This document shows positions 18,874 to 28,097 of a stretch of DNA of 64,000 nt, in pieces. Each line of letters opens with the position of its first letter. The first letter of the stretch is position 1. The stretch is from Granulosicoccus sp045106475 (lineage in GTDB: Bacteria > Pseudomonadota > Gammaproteobacteria > Granulosicoccales > Granulosicoccaceae). Under the pieces are notes generated by a model, which ran no database searches, was not told where the DNA came from, and worked only from the letters and a program-made list of their open reading frames with translations. The stretch lies in contig JBGCEO010000054.1 in NCBI GenBank assembly GCA_045106475.1, forward strand, positions 1 through 64,000. The letters are read 5' to 3'. The translations under genes were made by a program, and so were the position numbers.

Positions 18874-18892
18874 GACAATGACAATCATTCGA
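18874..18892. promoter_or_regulatory. Fur-box-like sequence
   Basis: The 19-mer GACAATGACAATCATTCGA matches 14 of 19 positions of the classical consensus GATAATGATAATCATTATC, including the AATGA-AATCATT core. It lies 62 bp before the receptor start, over the candidate -35 element. The TPP-enzyme gene on the plus strand starts 165 bp away. Confidence 0.6.
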
Positions 18893-19057
18893 CAAATCAT
18901 AAGCTAAGCGCTCTGAATACCCAAGCTTTTAGTCTAGGATGATGATCTGGCTGGCAATGCAACTGTGCATATCGACTCAAACTACGGCTGCATCACTATT
19001 GACCAGAATCATGCTTTTACACTTGCTGTTATTTCACCCCGATTACAGGCCAGCACG

Positions 19058-20713
19058 ATGATGACAACCGGTACCTACCTGACGCAATTGCTAGCTGAGT
19101 ATGGCGTTAAACATGTGTTCGGCATACCCGGCGTGCACACCCTCGAACTCTACCGGGGTTTGAGTGAATCGTCGATTACACATATCACACCGAGGCACGA
19201 ACAGGGTGCAGGATTCATGGCCGATGGCTATGCCAGAGCAAGTGCCAGGCCTGGAGTTTGTTTTATTATCAGCGGCCCGGGTATGACCAATATAACAACA
19301 CCCATGGGACAGGCCTACGCAGATTCAATTCCCATGCTGGTCATTTCTACAGTCAACGCGCATGGCCACATGGGCTCCGGTGAAGGCTGGCTACACGAAC
19401 TACCCAATCAGCAAGCTTTAATCAGCGGCGTCTGCGCCTTCAGCCACACAGTCCATAGCGCTGATGAACTGCCATCTGTGTTGGCTCGTGCGTTCGCCGT
19501 TTTTGACAGTGAACGCCCCAGACCGGTACACATTGAACTGCCGATTAACGTGATCCTCGCCACCCATACCCCACCACTTAGAACACCAGTAGCGCCAAGG
19601 TTGCGCCCACCCACAGGTAATTCATCTGCTATTCAGGAAGCCGCCAGCAAGATAGTCGCCGCCAAGGGCCCGTTAATCCTCGTCGGTGGCGGTGCAATAG
19701 ACGCATCAGACGAACTTCAAAAACTGGTGGATGACACACCAATGCCGGTTGTAATGACCGTTAATGCTCGTGGCGTATTGCCCGTGGATCATCCCATGGC
19801 CGTTGCGGCATCAGCCAGTCTACCGGCAGTTCGCAAACTGGTCGAACAGGCTGATCTTGTATTAGCAGTCGGTACCGAGCTCGGCTCAACAGACTATGAT
19901 TTTAACGAAGATGGGTATTTCAATATCCCGGGTGAGTTGGTGCGCATAGACATCGATCCTCAGCAAATCATGCGCTCATACATGCCAGAGCTAGGAATCT
20001 CAGGCGATGCAAAAGACACGCTGATGCACCTGATTACTGCGATAAACACCAACCGCCAAAACCTGGCAAACGATCTATCAAGCGACGATAAAGATCACCA
20101 GAGGTCTGAGAGGAGTCAGTCTGCTCTTCGCGCGGTTACCCAGACAGTAGACGCCGTGAAACAATCTTTGAGCGAGCGTGATCACTGCTATGTGAACGTT
20201 CTCGAAACTATCAGAGATAGCTTGCCTGGTGTAGTCATCATTGGCGACTCAACTCAAATCATCTATGCAGGGAACAGCACGTTCGCTGCCGCACAACCGG
20301 CGTCTTATTTCAACTCAGCGACTGGATTTGGCACCTTGGGATACGCTTTACCGGCGGCCATTGGCGGATCGCTGGCCAAAACTCAATGCCCTATAGTGGC
20401 TATTGCAGGCGACGGCGGCATACAGTTCAGCTTGGGAGAGCTTGCCACAGCGATTGATGCCAAAACCAACATTACGCTGATTGTTCATGAAAATGGAGGT
20501 TATGCTGAAATAAAGAAATACATGCAATCCAGTTCAATAGAACCTGTTGGGGTTGATTTGACAATCCCGGATCTCCTGCCTGTTGCAACAGCCTTTGGAT
20601 GGTTCGCTCATCGCCTGAGCCATCTTGCAGAGTTGCCAGAGATGCTCCGATCCAGCGCTAAACTGGATACCCCCTCTTTGCTACTGTTACCGGATTCTAT
20701 ATTCAAAGGCTAA
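19058..20713 (+). CDS. TPP-dependent decarboxylase (AruI-like / acetolactate-synthase family)
   Basis: 551 aa from ATG 19058 (ATG 19061 is equally possible; the frame upstream adds 31 residues of no family character). The N-terminal PYR domain contains GIPGVHTLELYRGL and the activating glutamate E48 in RHEQGAGFMADGYAR; a central Rossmann-type domain follows; the C-terminal PP domain carries GDGG through NGGY, the Mg-TPP motif. The GVHTLELYRGL and ISGPGMTNI strings resemble proteins named 5-guanidino-2-oxopentanoate decarboxylase (AruI, arginine transaminase pathway). There is no aruH or other arginine gene nearby, so another 2-oxoacid is possible. A single gene, divergent from the TonB receptor operon. 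Confidence 0.8.
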   Translation: MMTTGTYLTQLLAEYGVKHVFGIPGVHTLELYRGLSESSITHITPRHEQGAGFMADGYARASARPGVCFIISGPGMTNITTPMGQAYADSIPMLVISTVNAHGHMGSGEGWLHELPNQQALISGVCAFSHTVHSADELPSVLARAFAVFDSERPRPVHIELPINVILATHTPPLRTPVAPRLRPPTGNSSAIQEAASKIVAAKGPLILVGGGAIDASDELQKLVDDTPMPVVMTVNARGVLPVDHPMAVAASASLPAVRKLVEQADLVLAVGTELGSTDYDFNEDGYFNIPGELVRIDIDPQQIMRSYMPELGISGDAKDTLMHLITAINTNRQNLANDLSSDDKDHQRSERSQSALRAVTQTVDAVKQSLSERDHCYVNVLETIRDSLPGVVIIGDSTQIIYAGNSTFAAAQPASYFNSATGFGTLGYALPAAIGGSLAKTQCPIVAIAGDGGIQFSLGELATAIDAKTNITLIVHENGGYAEIKKYMQSSSIEPVGVDLTIPDLLPVATAFGWFAHRLSHLAELPEMLRSSAKLDTPSLLLLPDSIFKG

Positions 20714-20783
20714 TGCAGCACAGTGGCGCAATGCTATTCCGGTCCCGTCATCAAGCAGGTTTTTCTTAGTGCTTACCTATTTC

Positions 20784-21599
20784 TTAGTGCTTACCTAACT
20801 GACATCGGCACTGAGTACCCGCAGGCACTGCCAACTGACAGTCATCACACAGGCCAGCACCGGTGGGGACAAGATCACTGTTCACCTCCACCCGGTTATC
20901 AAATACAAAACAATCGCCCTGCCAAAAAGCGTCACCACACTGTTGCAGATAATGGATAACACCGCCTTCAACTTGATAGACCTCATTAAATCCGTTTTCC
21001 AGTAACCAGGGAGCAGCCTTTTCACAGCGAATGCCACCCGTACAATAAGTGACAAGCGGCTTTTTCGGATCCAGCGAACCATCTTCAACAGCGTTCAATA
21101 CAGCTGTTTTAAAATTTCGAAAGTGTTTAATCCCCAGCTGCCGGGATCCGGTGAAGGTGCCCGAAACTATTTCATAATCATTTCTGGCATCCAATAGTGT
21201 GATTTCACGCTTTTGTTCCAACCAGTCGCGCAAGATTTCAGGGGCGATTGATGGTGCGCTAGGTCGACTTGCCTGCAGACTTTCGGAATCCTGACCATCA
21301 AAGGCAATAATCTCCGTTCGGACACGAATTCTCAACCTCGGAAATGGCACTGTGAGTGACATGCTCTCCTTCAACCATATTGCTGAAAATCGCTCATCCC
21401 GGTCCAGGTAGGCGCGCAGTTGATCAACCTGCTCTACGGTACCTGCCAATGACAGATTAACGCCCTCGGAAGCCAACATAACAGAGCCTTTTATCCCTAT
21501 GCCGGCCAGAGCTTCTTTCATGTCAGCTTGTATTGCAGGGAGATCGGCCAAATGAACGAAGCGATATCCGGACAAATTAACAATAGTTGGATTAGACAT
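20784..21599 (-). CDS. trhO: tRNA uridine-34 hydroxylase TrhO (YceA family)
   Basis: 271 aa. TrhO proteins hydroxylate U34 of certain tRNAs to 5-hydroxyuridine, the precursor of wobble modifications. The N-terminal ferredoxin-like UPF0176 domain (GIKGSVMLASEGVNLSLAG) is followed by a rhodanese domain (about 115-225) with the catalytic loop YCTGGIRCEKA, and the protein ends in a cysteine-rich tail (CDDC and CRC). E. coli TrhO is 350 aa; the shorter C-terminus is typical of the short clade. The plus-strand decarboxylase converges on it. Regulation not evident. Confidence 0.88.
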   Translation of the reverse strand: MSNPTIVNLSGYRFVHLADLPAIQADMKEALAGIGIKGSVMLASEGVNLSLAGTVEQVDQLRAYLDRDERFSAIWLKESMSLTVPFPRLRIRVRTEIIAFDGQDSESLQASRPSAPSIAPEILRDWLEQKREITLLDARNDYEIVSGTFTGSRQLGIKHFRNFKTAVLNAVEDGSLDPKKPLVTYCTGGIRCEKAAPWLLENGFNEVYQVEGGVIHYLQQCGDAFWQGDCFVFDNRVEVNSDLVPTGAGLCDDCQLAVPAGTQCRCQLGKH

Positions 21600-22016
21600 A
21601 CCCGAGCAAACGCAAATTGAACAAAAGATATCCGGAATCGCTATTAGCCTATCAAACTGCCCCAGTTGCCTGGGGACGGCACAGCTAAATGTTTGCTAAG
21701 CCTTTGAGATCAATCACCTAGGAAGATTCGGAGATGGTGATCTACCGCCATCCCCAGCATACTGGAGCAGTTAAATAGTTTCATGGAAGCGCGATATACA
21801 GACCACAAGTTTACAAGCTGGGCGCGCTGAGGTAACGACTAAAGTCAGAACTGTCAGCAGAAAAAAACTGGAAAATAACTCGTCAAGGCAAATCTCTCTG
21901 CCATCGCTTGGGCTGTACAGCAATTGATCTGAAAGTTGCCCGAAATTCGCTAGAACGTTGACACCGAAGAGCGCTATTTGGATTACCATAGCGGAAAGGA
22001 CCCATCCGAGATCTTA
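21600..22016. other. Divergent intergenic region, trhO / acuI
   Basis: 417 bp. A perfect hairpin, CCCCAG-TTGC-CTGGGG, lies at 21660-21675, 61 bp upstream of the trhO start, without a T-tract. Minus-strand frames here (such as 21771-21989) lack any family pattern or SD. Promoters for both genes must be present but were not located. Confidence 0.4.
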
Positions 22017-23021
22017 ATGAATAACGCCATGAGTTTTAACGCACTGCTGGTAGAAAAAAGCGAAGACGGTAGCACCTCAGCATCTGTGCAGACACTGGAA
22101 GAATCGCAGCTGCCTGAAGGCAATGTGACTGTGGCGGTTGACTATTCCACGGTTAATTACAAAGACGGTTTATGCATCGGCCCAGGCGGTGGCCTGGTAA
22201 GAAACTACCCACATGTGCCGGGTATTGATTTCGCAGGAACCGTAGAGTCAAGTGAAGACCCCCGATACTCTGAAGGTGACAAGGTGGTGCTCACGGGTTG
22301 GCGGGTCGGTGAAGCCTGGTGGGGTGGCTATTCGCAAAAAGCGCGCGTAAAGGGCGATTGGCTGGTGCCACTGCCGGAGGGGCTCACAACGCGTCAGGCT
22401 ATGGCTGTGGGAACTGCAGGCGTTGCAGCTGTGCTGGCTGTTATGGCATTAGAGGATCATGGACTAACGCCAGACTCAGGTCCGGTGCTGGTCACCGGTG
22501 CGGCAGGAGGTGTTGGATCAATAGCAACTGCACTGATGGCTAACCTGGGATACTCAGTAACCGGTGTTACGGGGCGCCCCGACACCGAAGACTATCTAAA
22601 AAACCTGGGAGCAGCGCAGATTCTTGCCAGGGAAGATATCAACGAAACTGTCAAGCGACCCCTGGAAGCAGAGACCTGGGCAGGCTGTGTTGATGCTGTG
22701 GGAGGTGCAATGTTAGCGAGAATTCTCGGGCAATTAAAATACGATGCCTCTGTTGCGGCAGTCGGCCTCGCAGGTGGCGCTAATCTACCTGCCACGGTCA
22801 TACCTTTTTTACTGCGCGGTGTGAATTTACTGGGTATTGATTCGGTTATGCAACCGTATGACAATCGCGTCAAGGCATGGCAAAAAATTGCTGATGCTCT
22901 ACCCATGGATAAGCTTGAAGCCATGATTCAACCAGCGGTATTAACCGACCTGCCCGCCTTGGGCGCGCAGATTCTAAAAGGCGGTGTCAAGGGGCGCGTG
23001 GTGGTGGACGTGAACGCCTAA
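22017..23021 (+). CDS. acuI: Acrylyl-CoA reductase AcuI/YhdH family (MDR superfamily)
   Basis: 334 aa from ATG 22017; the frame runs on to 21978, and ATG 22029 (MSFNALLV) would match the E. coli YhdH start even better, so the start is uncertain by four codons. AcuI reduces acryloyl-CoA to propionyl-CoA with NADPH, a step in acrylate and DMSP catabolism. Family strings seen are STVNYKDGL, PGIDFAGTV, VLTGWRVGE-WWGG, VKGDWLV, GTAGVAAVLAVMALEDHG, the NADPH motif GAAGGVGS, DAVGG and CGLAGG-like GLAGGANLP. It is zinc-independent like the rest of the quinone-reductase branch. No dddL/P/Q or other DMSP gene is in the window, so the physiological source of acryloyl-CoA is unknown. Confidence 0.9.
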   Translation: MNNAMSFNALLVEKSEDGSTSASVQTLEESQLPEGNVTVAVDYSTVNYKDGLCIGPGGGLVRNYPHVPGIDFAGTVESSEDPRYSEGDKVVLTGWRVGEAWWGGYSQKARVKGDWLVPLPEGLTTRQAMAVGTAGVAAVLAVMALEDHGLTPDSGPVLVTGAAGGVGSIATALMANLGYSVTGVTGRPDTEDYLKNLGAAQILAREDINETVKRPLEAETWAGCVDAVGGAMLARILGQLKYDASVAAVGLAGGANLPATVIPFLLRGVNLLGIDSVMQPYDNRVKAWQKIADALPMDKLEAMIQPAVLTDLPALGAQILKGGVKGRVVVDVNA

Positions 23022-23022
23022 C

Positions 23023-24435
23023 TTACTCGCGATAACCAAAAAGGCCTTGTTGCATAATGCGCTGCGCGGTACCTTCGGGTAGACAATCCTCCCAATCACC
23101 TTTGCCATTGGGGATTTTCGACAGTACGTCTCGCGAGTAGATTTTGAACAATGTTTTGTCGCTGCAGTTGATACCAAAAACGTATTGGTTTTCCAATAAG
23201 TGTTTGTAGAGGTAACGAAACTGCCGGTCAATTTCTATACTGGTGAAGTCTTTTACCTGATCTTGTGAATCCAGCTCAGGGTAGACAAACAAGCGAGTGT
23301 TATCAGGAAACAGCTTGCCAAAGCCTTCCAGAATTCCACCCTCGACCCCTACGTATTTTTTCTCATCAAATATCTCTTTGATATTGATCATCCCGATCAC
23401 AATACCAATCTGCATAGCCGTGTACTGTCTAAAATAGGCGCGCAATGAAAAGTAGCGTGTGTAGTCCGACACCATCACGCTGTATCCCAGTTCGTTTAAT
23501 AGACGTACACGGACAATTAAATCTTCTTCAGGCACCATTAGATCTTTACCGAACAGATCGTTGAGCGATATTTCAGCTAAGACAATAGAGTTATCATCGC
23601 TAACGCCGTCAAGTTCCTTGAATGCTTCAAAGCCCTGTTGAATCATGTCTACATTGAGCTTTGTAACGGGCTTAAACGAGCCACGGGTAGTCAGTACATT
23701 TTTCTTGTAGAGCATCTCTGCCGGAACCGCCACCTGCCCGTCGGGCATGAACATGATGGCGCGGGTTTTCCAGCTACGGATCAAGTGCAGGTTAATAGCG
23801 CGGTTATCGATATCTTCGAAATACGGGCCGGCAAACTCTATTGAATCGATCTCAATCTGGCCTCTGGCCAGCCCATCTGTCAGAGAATCGATGAGAGTTT
23901 TGGGTTCCTCGAAATAGTAGAACGCGCCATAAATGAGATTAACCCCAAGAATTCCGAGCGTGTCCTGTTGCTGCTCTGCTGTTTTTTCCAACATACGAAC
24001 ATGAACGATGATGTCCGAAGGCTCAGCACCGGGATACATTTGTACTCTGATACCACACCAGGCATGGCATTCGTTGTTTTGGTTAAAACGCTTGGCAGCA
24101 ACCGTGGTCGCATAAGAAAAAAAACGTGAGGATTTAGGTTTAGATGTACCAACACGGGACACTACCAACGGGAATTCTTTGTCGAGCATAGCCTTGACGC
24201 GTGCTTGACTAACGTAGCGTCCACCCTCCTGAACACCATAGATGGCATCAGAGAACTGCATGTCATAGGCGGATATGGTTTTTGCAATCGTTCCAGCCGC
24301 TGCACCTGCCAGAAAAAACTGTCGGGCAACTTCCTGCCCTGCACCAATCTCTGCAATCGTGCCGTACTTTTTTTCATCCAAATTAAGACGTAGAGCCTTA
24401 TTCGTGGTTGTGCGACTGCTAACGTTTTTATCCAT
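23023..24435 (-). CDS. Conserved protein of unknown function (AEIGAGQEVARQFF family)
   Basis: 470 aa, soluble, no signal peptide or membrane segment. It belongs to a family I recognise by its very conserved N-terminus (KKYGTIAEIGAGQEVARQFF, then AGTIAKTISAYDMQFSDAIYG) and by NECHAWCGIRVQ, DIIVHVRMLEK, LGILGVNLIYGAFYYF, TRGSFKPVT and the C-terminal GLFGY. Homologues are widespread, including Bacteroidota, under inconsistent automatic names, and I know of no established activity. The strong conservation of charged residues suggests an enzyme. Tail to tail with acuI, one base apart; upstream on the same strand is the caiD-like gene, 97 bp away. No function is proposed. Confidence 0.85.
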   Translation of the reverse strand: MDKNVSSRTTTNKALRLNLDEKKYGTIAEIGAGQEVARQFFLAGAAAGTIAKTISAYDMQFSDAIYGVQEGGRYVSQARVKAMLDKEFPLVVSRVGTSKPKSSRFFSYATTVAAKRFNQNNECHAWCGIRVQMYPGAEPSDIIVHVRMLEKTAEQQQDTLGILGVNLIYGAFYYFEEPKTLIDSLTDGLARGQIEIDSIEFAGPYFEDIDNRAINLHLIRSWKTRAIMFMPDGQVAVPAEMLYKKNVLTTRGSFKPVTKLNVDMIQQGFEAFKELDGVSDDNSIVLAEISLNDLFGKDLMVPEEDLIVRVRLLNELGYSVMVSDYTRYFSLRAYFRQYTAMQIGIVIGMINIKEIFDEKKYVGVEGGILEGFGKLFPDNTRLFVYPELDSQDQVKDFTSIEIDRQFRYLYKHLLENQYVFGINCSDKTLFKIYSRDVLSKIPNGKGDWEDCLPEGTAQRIMQQGLFGYRE

Positions 24436-24532
24436 GACATTAGACCTTGGAAATAGTGACTGATAGTTTAATCAGTGTTGGTAGAAGGAGGCTTTCTGTT
24501 TTTCAAGAACGCAGCTCAGCAAACCATGCCGG

Positions 24533-25321
24533 CTACCGCCCCTTCCAGACAGGATTTCGTTTTTCAGAGAATGCCTTGAAACCCTCAAGACTGTCCTCCG
24601 AACCATACAGGGTATCGACCGATTTTAACTGACGCTGAGTAACCCGGTTAAGTGCATCTTGAAACTTACTGTCCTCAGAATCCCGGATTATCTCTTTAAT
24701 AGCCGCAAATACAAGAGGTGGGCCGGCCGCAAGCCGTTCAGCCATTGACCATGCCTCCTTCATTAATAGGTCAGCCGGATGAATATGGTTAACAAAGCCC
24801 CAGCGCATTGCCTCGTCGGACTCCAACCAGCGACCGGTAAGTAACATCTCCATGGCTACATGATAAGGAATACGTTTGGGTAGTTTAATCGATGCAGCAT
24901 CGGCTACGGTACCCGAGTTAATTTCGGGCAGCGCAAACGTTGCATGTTCAGCGGCTAAGATGATGTCGCAAGACAATGCAATCTCCAAACCGCCACCACA
25001 ACAAATCCCGTTGATAGCTGCGATTACAGGTTTATTCAAGTGTGGCAACTCCTGCAAGCCACCAAAACCGCCGACGCCATAGTCCCCATCCACCGCATCG
25101 CCATCGTTAGCTGCTTTCAAGTCCCAACCGGGGCAAAAGAACTTGTCACCAGCGCCACTCAAAATGGCGACTCTTAAATCCGGATTATCTCGAAAATCCC
25201 GAAAAATGTTTCCCATCTCCCGGCTGGTTTTCAAGTCCACCGCGTTAGCTTTCGGGCGATCAATAATGACCTCTAGTACGGACCCTTCTACACGGGTTTT
25301 AACCGACTTTAACTCACTCAC
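24533..25321 (-). CDS. caiD: CaiD-like crotonobetainyl-CoA hydratase (crotonase family)
   Basis: 262 aa, collinear with E. coli CaiD (261 aa): IDRPKANAVDLKTSREMG, GDKFFCPGWDLKAA and the C-terminal ending EKRNPVWKGR are shared almost word for word. CaiD hydrates crotonobetainyl-CoA to carnitinyl-CoA. The oxyanion-hole segments are GWDLKAA and GICCGGGLE, with glutamates in GLEIAL and LPEINSG at the crotonase catalytic positions. No caiB CoA-transferase or caiC ligase is nearby; the carnitine-dehydrogenase operon lies about 25 kb to the right. It could equally be a related enoyl-CoA hydratase. Start ATG 25321. Confidence 0.82.
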   Translation of the reverse strand: MSELKSVKTRVEGSVLEVIIDRPKANAVDLKTSREMGNIFRDFRDNPDLRVAILSGAGDKFFCPGWDLKAANDGDAVDGDYGVGGFGGLQELPHLNKPVIAAINGICCGGGLEIALSCDIILAAEHATFALPEINSGTVADAASIKLPKRIPYHVAMEMLLTGRWLESDEAMRWGFVNHIHPADLLMKEAWSMAERLAAGPPLVFAAIKEIIRDSEDSKFQDALNRVTQRQLKSVDTLYGSEDSLEGFKAFSEKRNPVWKGR

Positions 25322-25608
25322 CTAGTACTCCGCATCTAAGCTAAACATAGGATTCGACAGCCCATACTCTCCGCCGGTTTTAAACTCATTGGCAGCAGAC
25401 ATCACAGTGTTATATAGCATGAATTTCCGCCAATAATTCACATGGTTCAATAAGTTGCGAGCATTAGCCAGAAACGCCGGAGCCGGCATACCTTCAACGG
25501 AAAGTTAACCCTATGATCAGAAATTCCTATCAAAGAATACAATAAATAGCGACTTGAATTTATACCTATTATCTTGCAGTCTACTGTTCATACCAGACGA
25601 GGCTGACT

Positions 25609-26418
25609 GTGAATTCAAGAATCACCACCAGCGACTACGAGCAATTAAGCGGGCAATCCGCTGAATTGGTGCGTAATGCCATACGAAACGGCCGCTATAG
25701 CGGCCACACTGCAGGGTTAGCTCAAGGTTACTTGCAATGTAATCTGGTCATTCTCACAGCAGACGCCGCGTCAGATTTCGAACATTTTTGCTCGCGTAAT
25801 TCAAAAGCCTGCCCTCTGGTATCCGTATCAAGTGCCGGTCAAACAGGTTTTAACGATCTGGGAGCGCAAATCGACTTGCGAACCGACCTACCTCTGTACA
25901 ACATCTATCGTTCCGGAAAACTCCACGCTCAAAAACAAGATGTCAGTGATCTATGGCAGGAAGACTTTGTTGCTTTCGCCATCGGCTGCTCGTTTACCTT
26001 TGAACGTGCGCTGATTGATGCGGGTATATCAATGCGCCACGTGGATTTAGACCTTACAGTACCCATGTTCAAAACTAATGTACCCACGCTGTCAGCAGGT
26101 GTTTTTGGCGGCCAGACAGTGATGAGCATGCGCCCCGTCAAACAAGACCGGATACAACAAGTGTTTGACATCTGCAGTCTCTACCCGCATGCGCATGGCG
26201 AACCTATGCATATTGGCAGTCCAGAGGCCATTGGCATAACGGATTTGAATTCACCTGACTGGGGCAACGGCGTGCCCGTCTACGAAGACGAGATTCCAGT
26301 TTTCTGGGGCTGCGGGGTAACCAGTCAGGCCGCCGTACTGAATGCAGCGCCCGAACTTTGTATTACACATGCTCCCGGCGCTATGCTGATTACCGATTCG
26401 AATGAACTACCCGCTTAA
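25609..26418 (+). CDS. DUF1445 putative hydro-lyase / D-glutamate-cyclase family protein
   Basis: 269 aa, GTG start at 25609 with GAGG seven bases upstream. The DUF1445 family (UPF0317) is recognised from GHTAGLAQGYLQCNLVIL, FAIGCSFTFERALIDAGI, PMFKTNVPT, GGQTVMSMRP and the C-terminal PVFWGCGVTSQAA and THAPGAML. A mammalian relative is D-glutamate cyclase, and bacterial members are annotated as hydro-lyases without firm substrates. It is the first gene of a plus-strand cluster with a TRAP transporter and a DUF2848 protein, so it probably acts on the imported carboxylate or on a product derived from it. Confidence 0.88.
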   Translation: MNSRITTSDYEQLSGQSAELVRNAIRNGRYSGHTAGLAQGYLQCNLVILTADAASDFEHFCSRNSKACPLVSVSSAGQTGFNDLGAQIDLRTDLPLYNIYRSGKLHAQKQDVSDLWQEDFVAFAIGCSFTFERALIDAGISMRHVDLDLTVPMFKTNVPTLSAGVFGGQTVMSMRPVKQDRIQQVFDICSLYPHAHGEPMHIGSPEAIGITDLNSPDWGNGVPVYEDEIPVFWGCGVTSQAAVLNAAPELCITHAPGAMLITDSNELPA

Positions 26419-26502
26419 ATAGTGATTTGCCTGTCTCTATGACGGATGAATCCAACACTTAAATGAATAAACCAACACTTCAAAACAGTAAGGAGAATAC
26501 TA

Positions 26503-27540
26503 ATGAACGTTAGACGTAATTGTTTGTTCCTCGGCTTAACGCTGGTAGCGACCAGTGCTTCGGCAGCAGAGTTATCTGTGGTAGGAAGTTGGAGCGGCTT
26601 GCCGTTGCATAAGCAGTACGAAGCCCCGTTCTGGAACGAAGTTCTACCAGGTGCCAGCGATGGCAAGATCACCTCCACACTGACGACGCATGATCAGATG
26701 GGGATAAAGGGCGGTGATGTATTCCGAATGTTGGGTGAAGGAGTCTTTGATGTAGGCATGACGGTTGCCGACTACGCGGTATCTGATACACCTGCACTGG
26801 AAGGACTGGATGTACCCTTGATAGCAACAGACGCAGCCTCTGCGCGAGCCATGGTAGACGCTGCCAGACCACTGGTTGATGACATCTACAAAGATGTGTT
26901 TAATGCAAAGGTATTGGGAATAGCTCCTTACCCGCCTCAAGTTGTTTTCTGCAATGCAGAGGTCGGTTCACTTGAGGACCTTAAAGGTAAGAAAATCCGC
27001 GCCTCGGGTCGAATGACCGGAAAGTTGCTCGAAGCACTCGGTGCTGAGGCCGTAAGTGTTGGCTTTGGCGAAGTGCCCGGTGCACTGCAAAAAGGTGTCG
27101 TAGATTGTGCGGTAACCGGTGCGGGTTCGGGTTACAGCGCAGGTTGGTGGGAAGTGTCAACCCACCTGATGCCGATCCCCCTGGGCGGCTGGGATCCGGT
27201 CGTAACGGCGATGAATATGGATACCTGGAACTCCCTTAGTGCCGAAGAGCAGGCGCTGATCGAAGCAAGTGTTAAATCAGATCTGGAAGGGCCTGCATGG
27301 GAAACAGCACAGAGCGCTCTGGCGACCGACGTTGCGTGCTTAACCGGCACGGGTGACTGTCCTGGAGACAAACGCGATATGCAACTGGTCGAGGTGACGG
27401 AGGCTGACGTTAGTACTGCAAGGGATATTCTGATCTCGCAGGTGCTGCCGGATTGGGCTGAGCGCGCAGGTAAGGATTGGGGAGCTCGCTGGAATGATAC
27501 TGTTGGAAAAGTAACTGGCGTTCAAATCTCACTCAAGTAA
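26503..27540 (+). CDS. TRAP transporter substrate-binding protein (DctP family)
   Basis: 345 aa with a signal peptide (MNVRRNCLFLGLTLVATSASA, cleavage about residue 22) and AAGGAG as SD. The DctP fold is shown by GKKIRASGRMTGKLLEALGA, in which the arginine that pairs with the ligand carboxylate is expected, and the helix GALQKGVVDCAVTGAGSGY. It delivers a carboxylated solute to the Q/M membrane subunits. The pair of cysteines near residues 280-290 (CLTGTGDC) may form a disulfide. Substrate unknown; neighbours are DUF1445 and DUF2848 genes. Confidence 0.92.
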   Translation: MNVRRNCLFLGLTLVATSASAAELSVVGSWSGLPLHKQYEAPFWNEVLPGASDGKITSTLTTHDQMGIKGGDVFRMLGEGVFDVGMTVADYAVSDTPALEGLDVPLIATDAASARAMVDAARPLVDDIYKDVFNAKVLGIAPYPPQVVFCNAEVGSLEDLKGKKIRASGRMTGKLLEALGAEAVSVGFGEVPGALQKGVVDCAVTGAGSGYSAGWWEVSTHLMPIPLGGWDPVVTAMNMDTWNSLSAEEQALIEASVKSDLEGPAWETAQSALATDVACLTGTGDCPGDKRDMQLVEVTEADVSTARDILISQVLPDWAERAGKDWGARWNDTVGKVTGVQISLK

Positions 27541-27563
27541 TCAAGCACTAACGTCACTGGCAC

Positions 27564-28097
27564 ATGAACGCACTAGCTGCTAACTTTCGGCGATTGAACG
27601 AATGGCTGGCAGTGGCAGCAGGTCTGCTGCTGCTGCTTAGTGTACTGGTAACACTGTTTGATATTGTTGCTCGTCCGTTTGGCCTTTCACTGGGCGGAAC
27701 GGATGAGCTCTCCGGTTATGCGATGGCGATATCGACAAGCTGGGGAATCAGTTACGCACTTACCAGCCTGTCACATGTGCGCATAGACCTTTTACGCTCG
27801 CGCTGCAGATCCAAAGGTCAAGCCCTGTTTGATACGGTGGCGATATTGGCCTTGTCAGGCTCTGCGCTGGTCATTGCGTATCGAGCGTGGCCTGTACTGG
27901 CCAAAACCATCAAAAACGGATCAACTGCTAATACAACTCTGGAAACTCCTCTTTGGATTCCTCAATCGCTATGGTTGGCAGGTTGGTTTTGGTTTGCAAT
28001 CTCAGCAGTAGTAATTGCCTTATGCGTTTTAACAAACCTTGTTAAAGGCAAGTTTGATGATGTAAACGAGATTGCCGGCTTAAGGAGCGAGTCATGA
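27564..28097 (+). CDS. TRAP transporter small permease (DctQ family)
   Basis: 177 aa with four hydrophobic segments (about 15-37, 50-68, 90-110, 132-155), the layout of DctQ. The conserved VLVTLFDIVARPFG and TSWGISYALTSLSHVRIDLL strings sit in the first two segments. It associates with the large M subunit; its stop overlaps the dctM start by 4 bp (ATGA). Gap of 23 bp to the upstream binding-protein gene. Confidence 0.9.
   Translation: MNALAANFRRLNEWLAVAAGLLLLLSVLVTLFDIVARPFGLSLGGTDELSGYAMAISTSWGISYALTSLSHVRIDLLRSRCRSKGQALFDTVAILALSGSALVIAYRAWPVLAKTIKNGSTANTTLETPLWIPQSLWLAGWFWFAISAVVIALCVLTNLVKGKFDDVNEIAGLRSES

Noticed and set aside
19058..20713. Acetolactate synthase large subunit (ilvB/ilvI)
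   Set aside because: No small-subunit gene follows and the sequence strings match decarboxylase-like relatives better.
21771..21989. Minus-strand 72-codon frame in the trhO-acuI spacer
   Set aside because: No recognisable motif or SD, and it reaches into the region just before acuI; treated as noise.
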